Source: Leptolyngbya sp. FACHB-321 (GTDB taxonomy: Bacteria; Cyanobacteriota; Cyanobacteriia; Leptolyngbyales; Leptolyngbyaceae). Taken from it: DNA of 64,000 bases. This document shows positions 55,441 to 63,160 of the stretch, piece after piece; the first letter of the stretch is position 1, and each line of letters begins with the position of its first letter. Location: the NCBI RefSeq assembly GCF_014695975.1, contig NZ_JACJPI010000056.1, positions 62,001-126,000 on the forward strand, written 5' to 3'. The notes beneath the pieces were generated by a model, which saw only the letters and a list, made by a program, of their open reading frames with translations, did no database searches and had not been told where the DNA came from. The translations under genes were made by a program, and so were the position numbers.

Positions 55441-56085
55441 GTGAATTTAGCCGAAGGCGTTCAGATTGTTTCGTTTGGCTTGCTGTCTCTGATGGCGATC
55501 GGGTCAGCGTTGGGTGTTGTTTTGCTTGCCAATATTGTGTACTCCGCGTTTCTGCTGGGTGGTGTCTTTATCAGCATTGCAGGGCTGTATCTGCTGCTGA
55601 ATGCTGATTTTGTGGCAACCGCTCAGGTGCTGATCTACGTGGGTGCGGTCAACGTGCTGATTTTGTTTGCCATCATGCTGGTGAACAAGCGTCAAGCGTT
55701 TGTGACTGTGCAACGCGCTTGGATTCGGCGAGTTTCAACCGCGGTAGTCTGTTCCGGGTTGTTCTCACTTTTGGCAGTAATGGTTGCCTCTACGCCGTGG
55801 TCGTTCTCTACGGGGGCTGCCGCAGGAAATGGTGCGATCGTGACGATCGGCAAACATTTTTTTACTGACTTCTTGCTGCCGTTTGAGTTGGCATCGGTTC
55901 TATTGCTCATGGCACTAATTGGAGCCGTTGTCTTGGCACGACGTGAGTTGCTGTCTGATGATATGGTTGCACCCCTCCAGCAGCCTGCGCTGACTTTGCC
56001 AGAGCGTCCGCGTGAACTGGTTGCTGTCGGCACTACACCCCCAGAAGCCACGATCGCACGCCTGCCCTCGGACCAAAATAGTTAG
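55441..56085 (+). CDS. ndhG: NAD(P)H dehydrogenase (NDH-1) subunit G
   Basis: This 214-residue membrane subunit (NuoJ homologue) has five membrane helices and the typical LLNADFVATAQVLIYVGAVN, then VLILFAIMLVNKR and ASVLLLMALIGAVVLARRE. The C-terminal 35 residues are hydrophilic and Pro-rich. The start is GTG at 55441. Co-transcribed with ndhI and ndhE (52-bp gap). Confidence 0.95.
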   Translation: MNLAEGVQIVSFGLLSLMAIGSALGVVLLANIVYSAFLLGGVFISIAGLYLLLNADFVATAQVLIYVGAVNVLILFAIMLVNKRQAFVTVQRAWIRRVSTAVVCSGLFSLLAVMVASTPWSFSTGAAAGNGAIVTIGKHFFTDFLLPFELASVLLLMALIGAVVLARRELLSDDMVAPLQQPALTLPERPRELVAVGTTPPEATIARLPSDQNS

Positions 56086-56137
56086 AAGCTGACCGCTAAT
56101 ACTAAGATTTTCGTTTCATTGCAAAAAGGATGGCTCT

Positions 56138-56443
56138 ATGCAGCTTCAATACTTTCTGATTCTGGCAGCGGCACTGTTTTGTATTGGCATCTTTGGCTTA
56201 ATTACCAGCCGTAATGCAGTGCGCGTGCTGATGTCGATCGAGCTCATGCTGAATGCAGTGAACTTGAATTTGATGGCATTTTCTAACTATTTGGATGCTC
56301 AAGATGTAAAGGGGCAAGTGTTCACCACGTTTGTGATTGCGATCGCGGCGGCTGAAGCGGCTGTAGGGCTGGCGATCGTGCTTGCTATCTATCGCAACCG
56401 TGACACAGTGGATATGGAGCAGTTTAATCTGCTGAAGTGGTAG
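56138..56443 (+). CDS. ndhE: NAD(P)H dehydrogenase (NDH-1) subunit E
   Basis: This 101-residue subunit (NuoK homologue) has three membrane helices. It carries the conserved membrane glutamates in [19 protein letters not shown] and [20 protein letters not shown] that belong to the proton channel. Full family length. The ATG at 56138 follows AAAAAGGA. The last ndh gene of the cluster, it is followed after 81 bp by nadK. Confidence 0.97.
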   Translation: MQLQYFLILAAALFCIGIFGLITSRNAVRVLMSIELMLNAVNLNLMAFSNYLDAQDVKGQVFTTFVIAIAAAEAAVGLAIVLAIYRNRDTVDMEQFNLLKW

Positions 56444-56524
56444 CGTTGGGCAGAGTTGTTAGTTATTAGTTGTTAATTGATTGAGCGCTAATAGCCAGAA
56501 ATTAAACACCAACAGCGATTTAAC

Positions 56525-57445
56525 GTGCAACTGAAGCAGGTCATCATTGCTCATAAAGCTGGCGATTCAATGAGCCAGCGCTGGGCTGAAAAGTGCGCCA
56601 AGCAGCTAGAGAACCGATACTGCAAGGTTTTGATGGGACCCAGCGGACCGAAAGACAATCCGTACCCGGTCTTCCTTGCTTCGGTCACTCATCCAATCGA
56701 CCTGGCGATCGTGCTGGGTGGTGATGGCACAGCCTTGACGGCAGCGCGTCATCTTTCTGCTGACCACATCCCAATTCTGGCAATCAATGTAGGTGGGCAT
56801 TTAGGCTTTCTTACAGAGTCTTTAGAAGACTTTGAAAATTCTGAGCAGGTTTGGGATCGTCTGCTGGAGGATCGCTTTGCGATACAGCAGCGCATGATGT
56901 TGCAGGCGGGGTTGTTTGAGGGGCATCGCACCAATCTAGAGTTGGTGAGCGATCGCTACCTCGCGCTAAACGAAATGTGCATCAAACCTGCCTCTGCCGA
57001 TCGCATGATCACGTCCATTCTGGAAATGGAAATTGATGGCGAAGTGGTAGATCAGTACCAGGGCGACGGACTGATTGTGTCAACGCCAACGGGATCCACT
57101 TGCTATACCGTGGCAGCAAATGGTCCGATTATTCATCCTGGTATGAATGCAATTTCGGTGACGCCGATCTGCCCTTTGAGTCTTTCGAGCCGCCCGATCG
57201 TTTTGCCCCCCGGTTCAGTGGTTAGCATCTGGCCCCTGGCTGACCATGAATTGAATACAAAGCTCTGGATGGATGGCGTGCTAGCAACATCCATTTGGCC
57301 GGGCCAGCGTGTCGATATCCGCAACGCAGACTGTCAGGCACGGTTTATCATTCTGAGAGAAGATTACTCTTATTACCAGACGCTACGCGAGAAACTGCAA
57401 TGGGCAGGTGCAAGAGTTCGCTACAACAATCATCACCGCAACTAA
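56525..57445 (+). CDS. nadK: NAD kinase
   Basis: This 306-residue enzyme phosphorylates NAD to NADP. The GGDGT motif gives catalytic Asp67 (VLGGDGTALTAAR). TPTGSTCYTVAANGPIIHP is the NAD-binding segment, and NEMCIKPAS follows the expected strand. The start is GTG at 56525. Placement right after ndhE, on the same strand, links NADP supply to the NDH-1 genes. Cyanobacteria often have two NAD kinases, and this one matches the group found beside ndh genes. Confidence 0.95.
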   Translation: MQLKQVIIAHKAGDSMSQRWAEKCAKQLENRYCKVLMGPSGPKDNPYPVFLASVTHPIDLAIVLGGDGTALTAARHLSADHIPILAINVGGHLGFLTESLEDFENSEQVWDRLLEDRFAIQQRMMLQAGLFEGHRTNLELVSDRYLALNEMCIKPASADRMITSILEMEIDGEVVDQYQGDGLIVSTPTGSTCYTVAANGPIIHPGMNAISVTPICPLSLSSRPIVLPPGSVVSIWPLADHELNTKLWMDGVLATSIWPGQRVDIRNADCQARFIILREDYSYYQTLREKLQWAGARVRYNNHHRN

Positions 57446-57697
57446 AAATAAGACATTAGTTTAGCTACAGATATATAGGCAAGTGCAATCAGGTGATTCA
57501 ACCGCCTCAAACGTAGTCTCAACCCAATAGTTTCAGTAAGTTTCATTGAGCGCCGCTACGTAATAGCATTTTGGGGCTAGGGAATGACGCTACGGCAATC
57601 TGTTGAACTCAGGCTAGGATTCCATCCCCAGACTGACGTAGAGCATTGAAAACGGTTCGACACTGATCGATACCACACGATGTAATGGGTTACAGCC

Positions 57698-57940
57698 ATG
57701 ACTTCAGAAAATACGACCAGAAATGACCCTCCGTTCCGTACGCCGAACCCTACAGAACTGAAAGCTGCCGCAGTGGAAGATTCGATTTTAGATCGGTATC
57801 CACATGAGACGGATGACGATATCAATGAGGAACATCCAGAAGCGAAACAAGCTGATGTTGTTGATACAAGCGTTGACGATCGCCCTGTGGATCAAGAGAC
57901 CAGTAGCCAAACGGTTAAAGCGAACCTCTCAGGACATTAG
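57698..57940 (+). CDS. Small acidic, probably disordered protein
   Basis: This 80-residue protein is rich in Asp, Glu, Thr and Pro (MTSENTTRNDPPFRTPNPTE; then DSILDRYPHETDDDINEEHP). There is no hydrophobic core, signal peptide or known domain, and the only possible motif is the ILDRYPHE segment. I do not recognise it. The ATG has no strong ribosome-binding sequence. It could be real, since composition and frame are uninterrupted and not explained by another gene on either strand, but the evidence is thin. Confidence 0.45.
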   Translation: MTSENTTRNDPPFRTPNPTELKAAAVEDSILDRYPHETDDDINEEHPEAKQADVVDTSVDDRPVDQETSSQTVKANLSGH

Positions 57941-58026
57941 TCGACCGTCTGCACCATTTAAAGCTGAGAGCAAACAGTTGATTGCAACTCCACACTTATG
58001 CAGCGCTGCCCAACGGAAGGCTTTCA

Positions 58027-59538
58027 CTACCGCATATCGTAACCAAAGAGATTCGGGTTCACTTCACCAAGATTCAGGTCTGCCAAGCCGTATTCTGCCC
58101 AACGTCGATCGACCATTGCGGCTGTATCAGGATCGGACTCTAGCGGTGTATTCCAAACGCGATCGGTTTCCGGTGGCATCTTAGTTGTGGCATCAATGCC
58201 CATTCGACTACCCAAGCCTGCTTTCTCAGTCGCAAAATCAAGTGAGTCAAAGGGCGTATTCGGCAGAATGAAGACATCCCGTGCCGGATCAACCTTAGAG
58301 GCGATCGCCCAGACAACGGCACGCGGATCGCGGATATTGGTGTCTTTATCCACAATGATGACAAACTTGGTGTAAGTAAACTGTGGCAAAGCGCTCCAAA
58401 AGGCAAGTGCGGCACGACGAGCATGACCCGGATAAGCTTTGTCGATCGCCAGAATTGCTGTTTTATAGCTCAACGTCTCCATTGGCAGGAAGAAATCCAC
58501 AATTTCTGGTACTTGCTGGCGCAGAATCGGCGTGTAAATACGGTTCAGCGCCAGCGCCATCATCGCGTCTTCCTTCGGTGGACGACCGCTAAATGTGGTG
58601 AGATAAATCGGGTCTTTGCGATGGGTGATGCACTGAAAGCGAAGGAGAGGTGCCGCTTCATTCACACCGCCGTAAAAGCCCATGTGGTCACCTGCGGGAC
58701 CATCAACACCCGTTTCGCCAGGAGTAATCGTACCCTCCAGCACCATTTCTGAATCGGCAGGCACTTCCAAGTCAACAGTTTTGCACTTGGCGAGATGTAC
58801 ACCCTGTCCACCATACAACCCTGCAAACAGCCATTCCGATAGGTCGATCGGTAAAGGCGTAGCGGCTGCCATAATGATCAGAGGATCAACACCTAGCGCG
58901 ATCGCCACTTCCAGCTTTTGTCCCCGTTCGGCTGCTTTGCGGAGATGGCGTGTTGCCCCCCGTACCGAAAGCCACTGCACCGTCATCGTATTTTTAGACT
59001 GCAACTGCAAGCGATACACGCCGACATTCACAGTCTTCGTTTCGCAGTCTTTGGTGATCATCAAACCCAGCGTCACGACTTTGTTTGCATCGCCGGAATA
59101 GACTCGCAGCAGCGGCAGTTTGGTTAAATCTACATCCTCACCTTTCAGCACAATTTGATGGCAAGGAGGGAGAAAATCACGACTGGGCTTGGCTTTCAGT
59201 ACATCAAAGAGTGCCTGCCCTAGAGCGATCGCCTGCGGCACTGTTTTTGGTGGTCTGGGTTGATACAGAAGCGCCAGTTTCTTGCCCAGCGTTTCGAGTT
59301 CCGCGGGTTGCTCTAGGTTCATTGCCCAGCAGACCCGCTCCACAGTCCCCATCAGATTCACGGCAACGGCATGGGACGAGCCTTTAACATTCTCAAACAG
59401 GAGCGCTGGACCACCCTTTTGCAGCATCCGTTGGGCGATTTCAGCAATCTCCAAATCTGGATCGACCAGGGCTGTAATCCGCCGCAGTTGTCCGCGTTGC
59501 TCTAGCTGTTTGATAAATCCGCGCAGGTCTCTCGTCAT
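58027..59538 (-). CDS. ubiD: UbiD-family prenylated-FMN-dependent decarboxylase
   Basis: A protein of about 503 residues starting at ATG 59538 (MTRDLRGFIKQLEQRGQLRR). A longer frame to 59604 adds 22 residues unlike the family. Hallmarks are KGGPALLFENVKGSSHAVAV, TVQWLSVRGATRHLRKA, the metal/prFMN-site region EGTITPGETGVDGPAGDHMG, FYGGVNEAAPLLRF and ITHRKDPIYLTTFSGRPPKE. UbiD decarboxylates 4-hydroxybenzoate-type precursors in quinone synthesis. In cyanobacteria the homologue is expected to serve plastoquinone synthesis. The flavin prenyltransferase UbiX is not in the window. It is divergent from a solute-binding protein gene. Confidence 0.92.
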   Translation of the reverse strand: MTRDLRGFIKQLEQRGQLRRITALVDPDLEIAEIAQRMLQKGGPALLFENVKGSSHAVAVNLMGTVERVCWAMNLEQPAELETLGKKLALLYQPRPPKTVPQAIALGQALFDVLKAKPSRDFLPPCHQIVLKGEDVDLTKLPLLRVYSGDANKVVTLGLMITKDCETKTVNVGVYRLQLQSKNTMTVQWLSVRGATRHLRKAAERGQKLEVAIALGVDPLIIMAAATPLPIDLSEWLFAGLYGGQGVHLAKCKTVDLEVPADSEMVLEGTITPGETGVDGPAGDHMGFYGGVNEAAPLLRFQCITHRKDPIYLTTFSGRPPKEDAMMALALNRIYTPILRQQVPEIVDFFLPMETLSYKTAILAIDKAYPGHARRAALAFWSALPQFTYTKFVIIVDKDTNIRDPRAVVWAIASKVDPARDVFILPNTPFDSLDFATEKAGLGSRMGIDATTKMPPETDRVWNTPLESDPDTAAMVDRRWAEYGLADLNLGEVNPNLFGYDMR

Positions 59539-59725
59539 GATGAAGCCATGTAAAGCATCTCTCTCATTATGAAGCGAATTGTCAATGCTCTGGACGACGA
59601 TCAACCGGGCATTAGCAATTCGTTTGAAACCCTGGCACTAAAAGAGAGTGTGCTAGATCAGCCGTTGATACTACCAACCAAAGCAGAAAATTGAGGTAAG
59701 GTGTTTTTGTGTTGGCGGCAATGGC

Positions 59726-61576
59726 ATGATGCGTTTGGTTTTAAGTGTGCTGAGACGATTGAACAAGCTGAGGCACCTGACCGGATTAGGGCAACGGTGG
59801 GTAGTTGCGTTCGCGCTGGGACTAGCGATCGCCCTTACCCTCACAGGCTGCCAGCTACGGCAGCTTCGCACACAGGCGGCGCAAGGTAGCCAACTTGTCA
59901 TTAGCACTATTACCGACCCTAATACCTTTAACTTTGCTAATAAAAACACCTTCCCCAGCATCTTTCTCTTTGCCTACGACTGTTTGACCACAGAAAATGG
60001 GGTGACAGGTGCGATCGAGCCAGCGTTGGCAGAGTCATGGCAGGTTTCAGACGATGACAAACGAGTAGTTTTTACGCTGCGTCCTGGTTTGAAATGGTCG
60101 GATGGCGTACCCTTAACCGCTGATGACGTGGTGTTTACCTATCAGGATATTGTGGCAAATCCAGATGTGCCGACGGATGCGAAGGAGGGCATTCAGATTG
60201 GGGTCAACAAAGCTTATCCTAAGGTGCGAAAGCTGGACGATCGACGGGTTGAATTTATCTTGCCAGAACCCTTTGCACCCTTGATTCGCGCCACAGCCGG
60301 ACCCGATGGTATTGTGATTCTGCCAAAACACGCCCTTGCCAACACCTTGAAAACAAAGGAACGGGACGGCAATCTCACGTTTCTCTCCACCTGGGGCACC
60401 GATACCGACCCAAGAAAAATTGTGGTGAACGGTCCTTACCAGATGGAAAGCTACACACCTGGGCAACGACTGGTCTTTCGCCGCAATCCTTACTACTGGC
60501 GTAAGGATGAACAGGGCACGCAACTGCCTTATATTGATCGCATTGTCTGGCAAATTGTTGAAAATCTCGATACGCAGCTTTTACGATTTCGTTCGGGCGA
60601 GATGGACGCGATCGGCGATGTGCGTCCGTTGCGAGCAGAGTATGTGTCTCTGCTGAAGCGTGAAGAACAGCGTGGTCGCTTTACGATCCAGGATGGTGGT
60701 CCCTGGTCGGGTACACTTTACCTCACCTTTAACCTAAACAAGGCAAAAAATAAGGATGGCAAGCCGTTTGTCGATCCCATTAAATCGCGCTGGTTCAACA
60801 CCTTAGCGTTTCGGCAAGCGGTGGCATACGCGATCGATCGTCAGCGCATCAACAACAACATTTTTCGTGGACTGGGCGTGATTCAAAATTCGCCTATCTC
60901 AGTGCAAAGCCCTTATTTCCTTCAAGACGGGCTTAAGGTCTACGACTACAACCTGGACAAAGCCAGAACCCTACTTACCCAAGCAGGCTTTACGTATAAC
61001 GCGCAAGGGCAACTGTTTGATGTCGATGGCAATCGCGTGCAGTTTAACCTGATCACCAACGCGAATAACCTGACACGGGTAGCGATCGGCGCACAGGTGC
61101 AGCAAGACCTCGGCAAAATTGGCATACAGGTAAATTATCAGCCGATCAACTTCAATGTGCTGATTGAGAGAACGAGCAGTTCGCGCAATTGGGATGCCCA
61201 CATTATTGGCTTTACAGGCGGTGTTGAGCCGCATGCTGCCTCTAACCTATGGGTCAGCAGTGGTGCCTCCCATGCCTTTAACCTCAAGCAACAGCCCGGA
61301 CAACCACCTATTCAAGGTTGGGCACCCAATGACTGGGAAACAGAAATCGATCGCCTCTTCATCACAGGCGCACGGGAGCTTGACGAAACCAAACGTAAAG
61401 CCATCTATGCCGACTTCCAGCGCCTCGTCCAGGAACAACTGCCTGTCATCCATCTTGTCAACGATCGCGCCCTCATGGCAGTACGCGATCGCGTCCAGGG
61501 ACTCAAGTACACAGGTTTACCCAGTTGGGGACTATGGAATATTCAAGAACTTAGAATAAGAAAGGATAAAGTCTGA
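59726..61576 (+). CDS. ABC transporter substrate-binding lipoprotein, family 5 (peptide type)
   Basis: This 616-residue protein has a signal peptide with lipobox LTGC (Cys42), so it is probably a lipoprotein on the periplasmic face. The SBP_bac_5 pattern is clear: TDPNTFNFANKNTFPSIFLF, FTLRPGLKWSDGVPLTADDV, VVNGPYQMESYTPGQRLVFR and FRQAVAYAIDRQRINNNIF. It resembles oligopeptide-binding proteins that are slightly larger than the family average. No permease genes flank it. The distance of 56 bp to larB on the same strand makes co-transcription possible. Confidence 0.92.
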   Translation: MMRLVLSVLRRLNKLRHLTGLGQRWVVAFALGLAIALTLTGCQLRQLRTQAAQGSQLVISTITDPNTFNFANKNTFPSIFLFAYDCLTTENGVTGAIEPALAESWQVSDDDKRVVFTLRPGLKWSDGVPLTADDVVFTYQDIVANPDVPTDAKEGIQIGVNKAYPKVRKLDDRRVEFILPEPFAPLIRATAGPDGIVILPKHALANTLKTKERDGNLTFLSTWGTDTDPRKIVVNGPYQMESYTPGQRLVFRRNPYYWRKDEQGTQLPYIDRIVWQIVENLDTQLLRFRSGEMDAIGDVRPLRAEYVSLLKREEQRGRFTIQDGGPWSGTLYLTFNLNKAKNKDGKPFVDPIKSRWFNTLAFRQAVAYAIDRQRINNNIFRGLGVIQNSPISVQSPYFLQDGLKVYDYNLDKARTLLTQAGFTYNAQGQLFDVDGNRVQFNLITNANNLTRVAIGAQVQQDLGKIGIQVNYQPINFNVLIERTSSSRNWDAHIIGFTGGVEPHAASNLWVSSGASHAFNLKQQPGQPPIQGWAPNDWETEIDRLFITGARELDETKRKAIYADFQRLVQEQLPVIHLVNDRALMAVRDRVQGLKYTGLPSWGLWNIQELRIRKDKV

Positions 61577-61632
61577 AAGCTTCAGGCTAAAAGCCAAGAA
61601 CACTTTATCCTTCGTCCTTTATCCTTTCCCCC
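61577..61632 (+). repeat. STRR-like spacer between the binding-protein gene and larB
   Basis: The spacer contains TTTATCCTTCGTCC followed by TTTATCC, a period-7 repeat typical of dispersed cyanobacterial STRR. With the AAAGGATAAAG at 61560-61570, at the 3' end of the upstream gene, it can form a hairpin with ACTTTATCCTT (61601-61611). A related ATCCTTACATCCTTTCT block precedes ndhI (54684-54771). Confidence 0.5.
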
Positions 61633-62487
61633 GTGACCCAACCCGATCAACTCAAGCGCCTCCTTCATGCCGTTGCTGCTGGTGAACTGACACCAGAGCT
61701 AGCCTTTGACACGCTCAAACACCTCGACTTCGAGACCGTTGAGGACTTCGCACGCATCGATCATCACCGCGCCATTCGCACTGGTTTTCCCGAAGTTATT
61801 TGGGGACCGGGCAAGACCCCCGACCAGATTGCCCAAATCATGGAAGTCATGCGCGATCGTACCGCTGTCGTTATGGCAACCCGCATTGAGCCAGATGTCT
61901 ACACCCAACTCAAAGCAAAAGTGCCGGATGTGGAGTATTACGCCACGGCACGAATTTGTGCGTTGAAAAGTAATCAGAAGGCAGAAGGCAGAAGGCAGAA
62001 GGCAGAAGGCAGCGAGCAGAGTCACCCCACTCCCCACTCCCCACTCCCCACTCATCCCGGCACCATCAACATTCTCTCTGCCGGAACCGCTGATCTACCC
62101 GTCGCTGAGGAGGCAGCTATAACAGCCACACTGTGCGGCTTTAAGGTAAATCGACTTTGGGATGTGGGGGTGTCGGGCATTCATCGGTTACTCGAAAACC
62201 GCTGGGCGATCGTCGAAGCCGATGTCCTGATCGTAGTTGCAGGTATGGAAGGTGCCTTACCTAGCGTGGTCGCAGGTCTCGCAGATTGTCCCATCGTTGC
62301 TGTACCTACCAGCGTTGGCTACGGCGCTAGCTTCAATGGTTTGGCACCACTGCTGACTATGCTCAACTCTTGTGCTGCGGGAGTCGGGGTTGTGAACATT
62401 GACAATGGGTTTGGTGCCGCTATTTTGGCAGGACAAATTTTGCGAACCGCTAACAGACTCAGAGACCGGCTAACGGTTGAAGGATAA
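61633..62487 (+). CDS. larB: Nickel-pincer cofactor biosynthesis protein LarB, with in-frame repeat insertion
   Basis: This 284-residue AIR-carboxylase-like protein carboxylates and hydrolyses NaAD, the first step to the Ni-pincer nucleotide of lactate racemase. The N-terminal helical part includes FARIDHHRAIRTGFPEVIWG and YYATARICAL. The carboxylase-like domain has NILSAGTADLPVAEEAAITA, GMEGALPSVVAGL and PTSVGYGASFNG. Between them, residues about 115-141 (KSNQKAEGRRQKAEGSEQSH onward) are encoded by two STRR blocks and match no LarB homologue I know. The start is GTG at 61633. larC and larE are not in the window. In cyanobacteria larB is often solitary. Confidence 0.9.
   Translation: MTQPDQLKRLLHAVAAGELTPELAFDTLKHLDFETVEDFARIDHHRAIRTGFPEVIWGPGKTPDQIAQIMEVMRDRTAVVMATRIEPDVYTQLKAKVPDVEYYATARICALKSNQKAEGRRQKAEGSEQSHPTPHSPLPTHPGTINILSAGTADLPVAEEAAITATLCGFKVNRLWDVGVSGIHRLLENRWAIVEADVLIVVAGMEGALPSVVAGLADCPIVAVPTSVGYGASFNGLAPLLTMLNSCAAGVGVVNIDNGFGAAILAGQILRTANRLRDRLTVEG
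61976..62052 (+). repeat. STRR arrays inside larB: 5 x AGAAGGC and 4 x CCCCACT
   Basis: Five exact AGAAGGC units fill 61976-62010 and four exact CCCCACT units fill 62025-62052, separated by 14 bp. Both are period-7 families known from filamentous cyanobacteria and normally found between genes. Here they stay in the larB frame and encode a hydrophilic linker. Confidence 0.9.
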
Positions 62488-62546
62488 ATAATGCCTCACA
62501 CGCATGAAGCACTGTCTGCGATCGCCCAACCTTTTGCACCCAAATC

Positions 62547-62577
62547 TTGACACGTATGGCATGAAAACTGCTATATT
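62547..62577 (+). promoter_or_regulatory. Sigma-70-type promoter for tRNA-Gln
   Basis: A perfect -35 TTGACA (62547-62552) and -10 TATATT (62572-62577) with a 19-bp spacer lie just upstream of the tRNA (start 62595). Transcription would begin near 62584. The spacer is slightly long. Confidence 0.7.
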
Positions 62578-62594
62578 GTTTACTGATGACGCGT

Positions 62595-62666
62595 TGGGGC
62601 GTCGCCAAGTGGTAAGGCAGCGGGTTTTGGTCTCGCCATCCCTAGGTTCGAATCCTAGCGCCCCAG
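62595..62666 (+). tRNA. tRNA-Gln (anticodon TTG)
   Basis: The 72-nt cloverleaf has acceptor TGGGGCG/CGCCCCA with discriminator G, D arm GCC/GGC, anticodon stem GCGGG/CTCGC (one G-T pair) with loop TTTTGGT (anticodon TTG), and T arm CTAGG/CCTAG with TTCGAAT. CCA is not encoded. It is the probable insertion target of the transposon-like sequence that starts just downstream. Confidence 0.96.
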
Positions 62667-62684
62667 TTTTAGATCTCAGCCATT

Positions 62685-62739
62685 TGTACCGTGACAGAGT
62701 TTTGTTATAAAGCTGGTGGTGACAAACTAATAGTGGACG
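62685..62739 (+). mobile_element. Decayed Tn7-like (CAST-type) transposon end next to tRNA-Gln
   Basis: TGTACCGTGACAGAG begins 19 bp after the tRNA and resembles the terminal TGTACAGTGAC of the better-preserved end at 62897. A second TnsB-like site, GTGACAAACTAATAGTGGAC, is at 62719-62738. Orientation is the same, with the element to the right. Only two degenerate sites remain. A truncated older insertion or a chance match are the alternatives. Confidence 0.45.
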
Positions 62740-62857
62740 AGATGCGGTTGCGCAAACCTACAACAAGAATCCTTAGAGTGATCTAAAGGCAGGTTCAGTC
62801 CTAAGGTTTGCTAGAACATAAAATGTCCGTACTAGTTTTGATAATATCTAAAATTGC

Positions 62858-62891
62858 GAAAGCCCCTGAAACATAAGTTTCAGGGGCTTTC
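62858..62891 (+). terminator. Strong 15-bp hairpin just outside the transposon end
   Basis: GAAAGCCCCTGAAAC (62858-62872) and GTTTCAGGGGCTTTC (62877-62891) are exact complements with loop ATAA. It is followed by AGTTTT, so it can act as a terminator. It ends 6 bp before TGTACAGTGAC at 62897 and may insulate the transposon from tRNA transcription, or be the 3' end of a removed gene. Confidence 0.8.
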
Positions 62892-62896
62892 AGTTT

Positions 62897-63111
62897 TGTA
62901 CAGTGACTAATTAAACGTCATTGAGACAAATTAGTGTCGTCGGGCTGAAATTACCTTGGGAAAGGCATTTCGAGGTTTTGACGACCCTCCGTAGTATTCC
63001 TAGAGCCTAGTTTCAAGTGACAAATTAGGTGACGCGTTAGAGATTTATGACAAATTAACTGTCTACTTTCCTCAATCTCTAAGATCAGGTGAGTGACAGA
63101 TTAGATGTCGT
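62897..63111 (+). mobile_element. Terminus of a Tn7-like transposon, type V-K CAST group
   Basis: The sequence opens with TGTACAGTGACTAATT, matching from memory the terminal bases of Scytonema hofmannii V-K CAST (TGTACAGTGACAAATTAT). Five TnsB-like sites follow: 62903-62920, 62923-62942 (GAGACAAATTAGTGTCGTCG), 63017-63036 (GTGACAAATTAGGTGACGCG), 63047-63064 (ATGACAAATTAACTGTCT) and 63093-63111 (GTGACAGATTAGATGTCGT). The consensus is GTGACAAATTAnnTGTCGT. Their spacing, two close sites then three farther in, is typical of Tn7-like ends. The element extends to the right, past the window. Location downstream of a tRNA gene matches V-K CAST homing sites. Confidence 0.75.
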
Positions 63112-63160
63112 ATAGCCGTGCGTGTCGTGGTCAGTGGCCGTCTAATGGTTTCAAGCTTGC

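Noticed and set aside
62858..62891. Possible CRISPR repeat (GTTTCAGGGG... resembles the start of some V-K repeats)
   Set aside because: It occurs once, is a perfect self-palindrome, and lacks the GGGTTGAAAG end typical of V-K repeats. There is no repeat-spacer periodicity.
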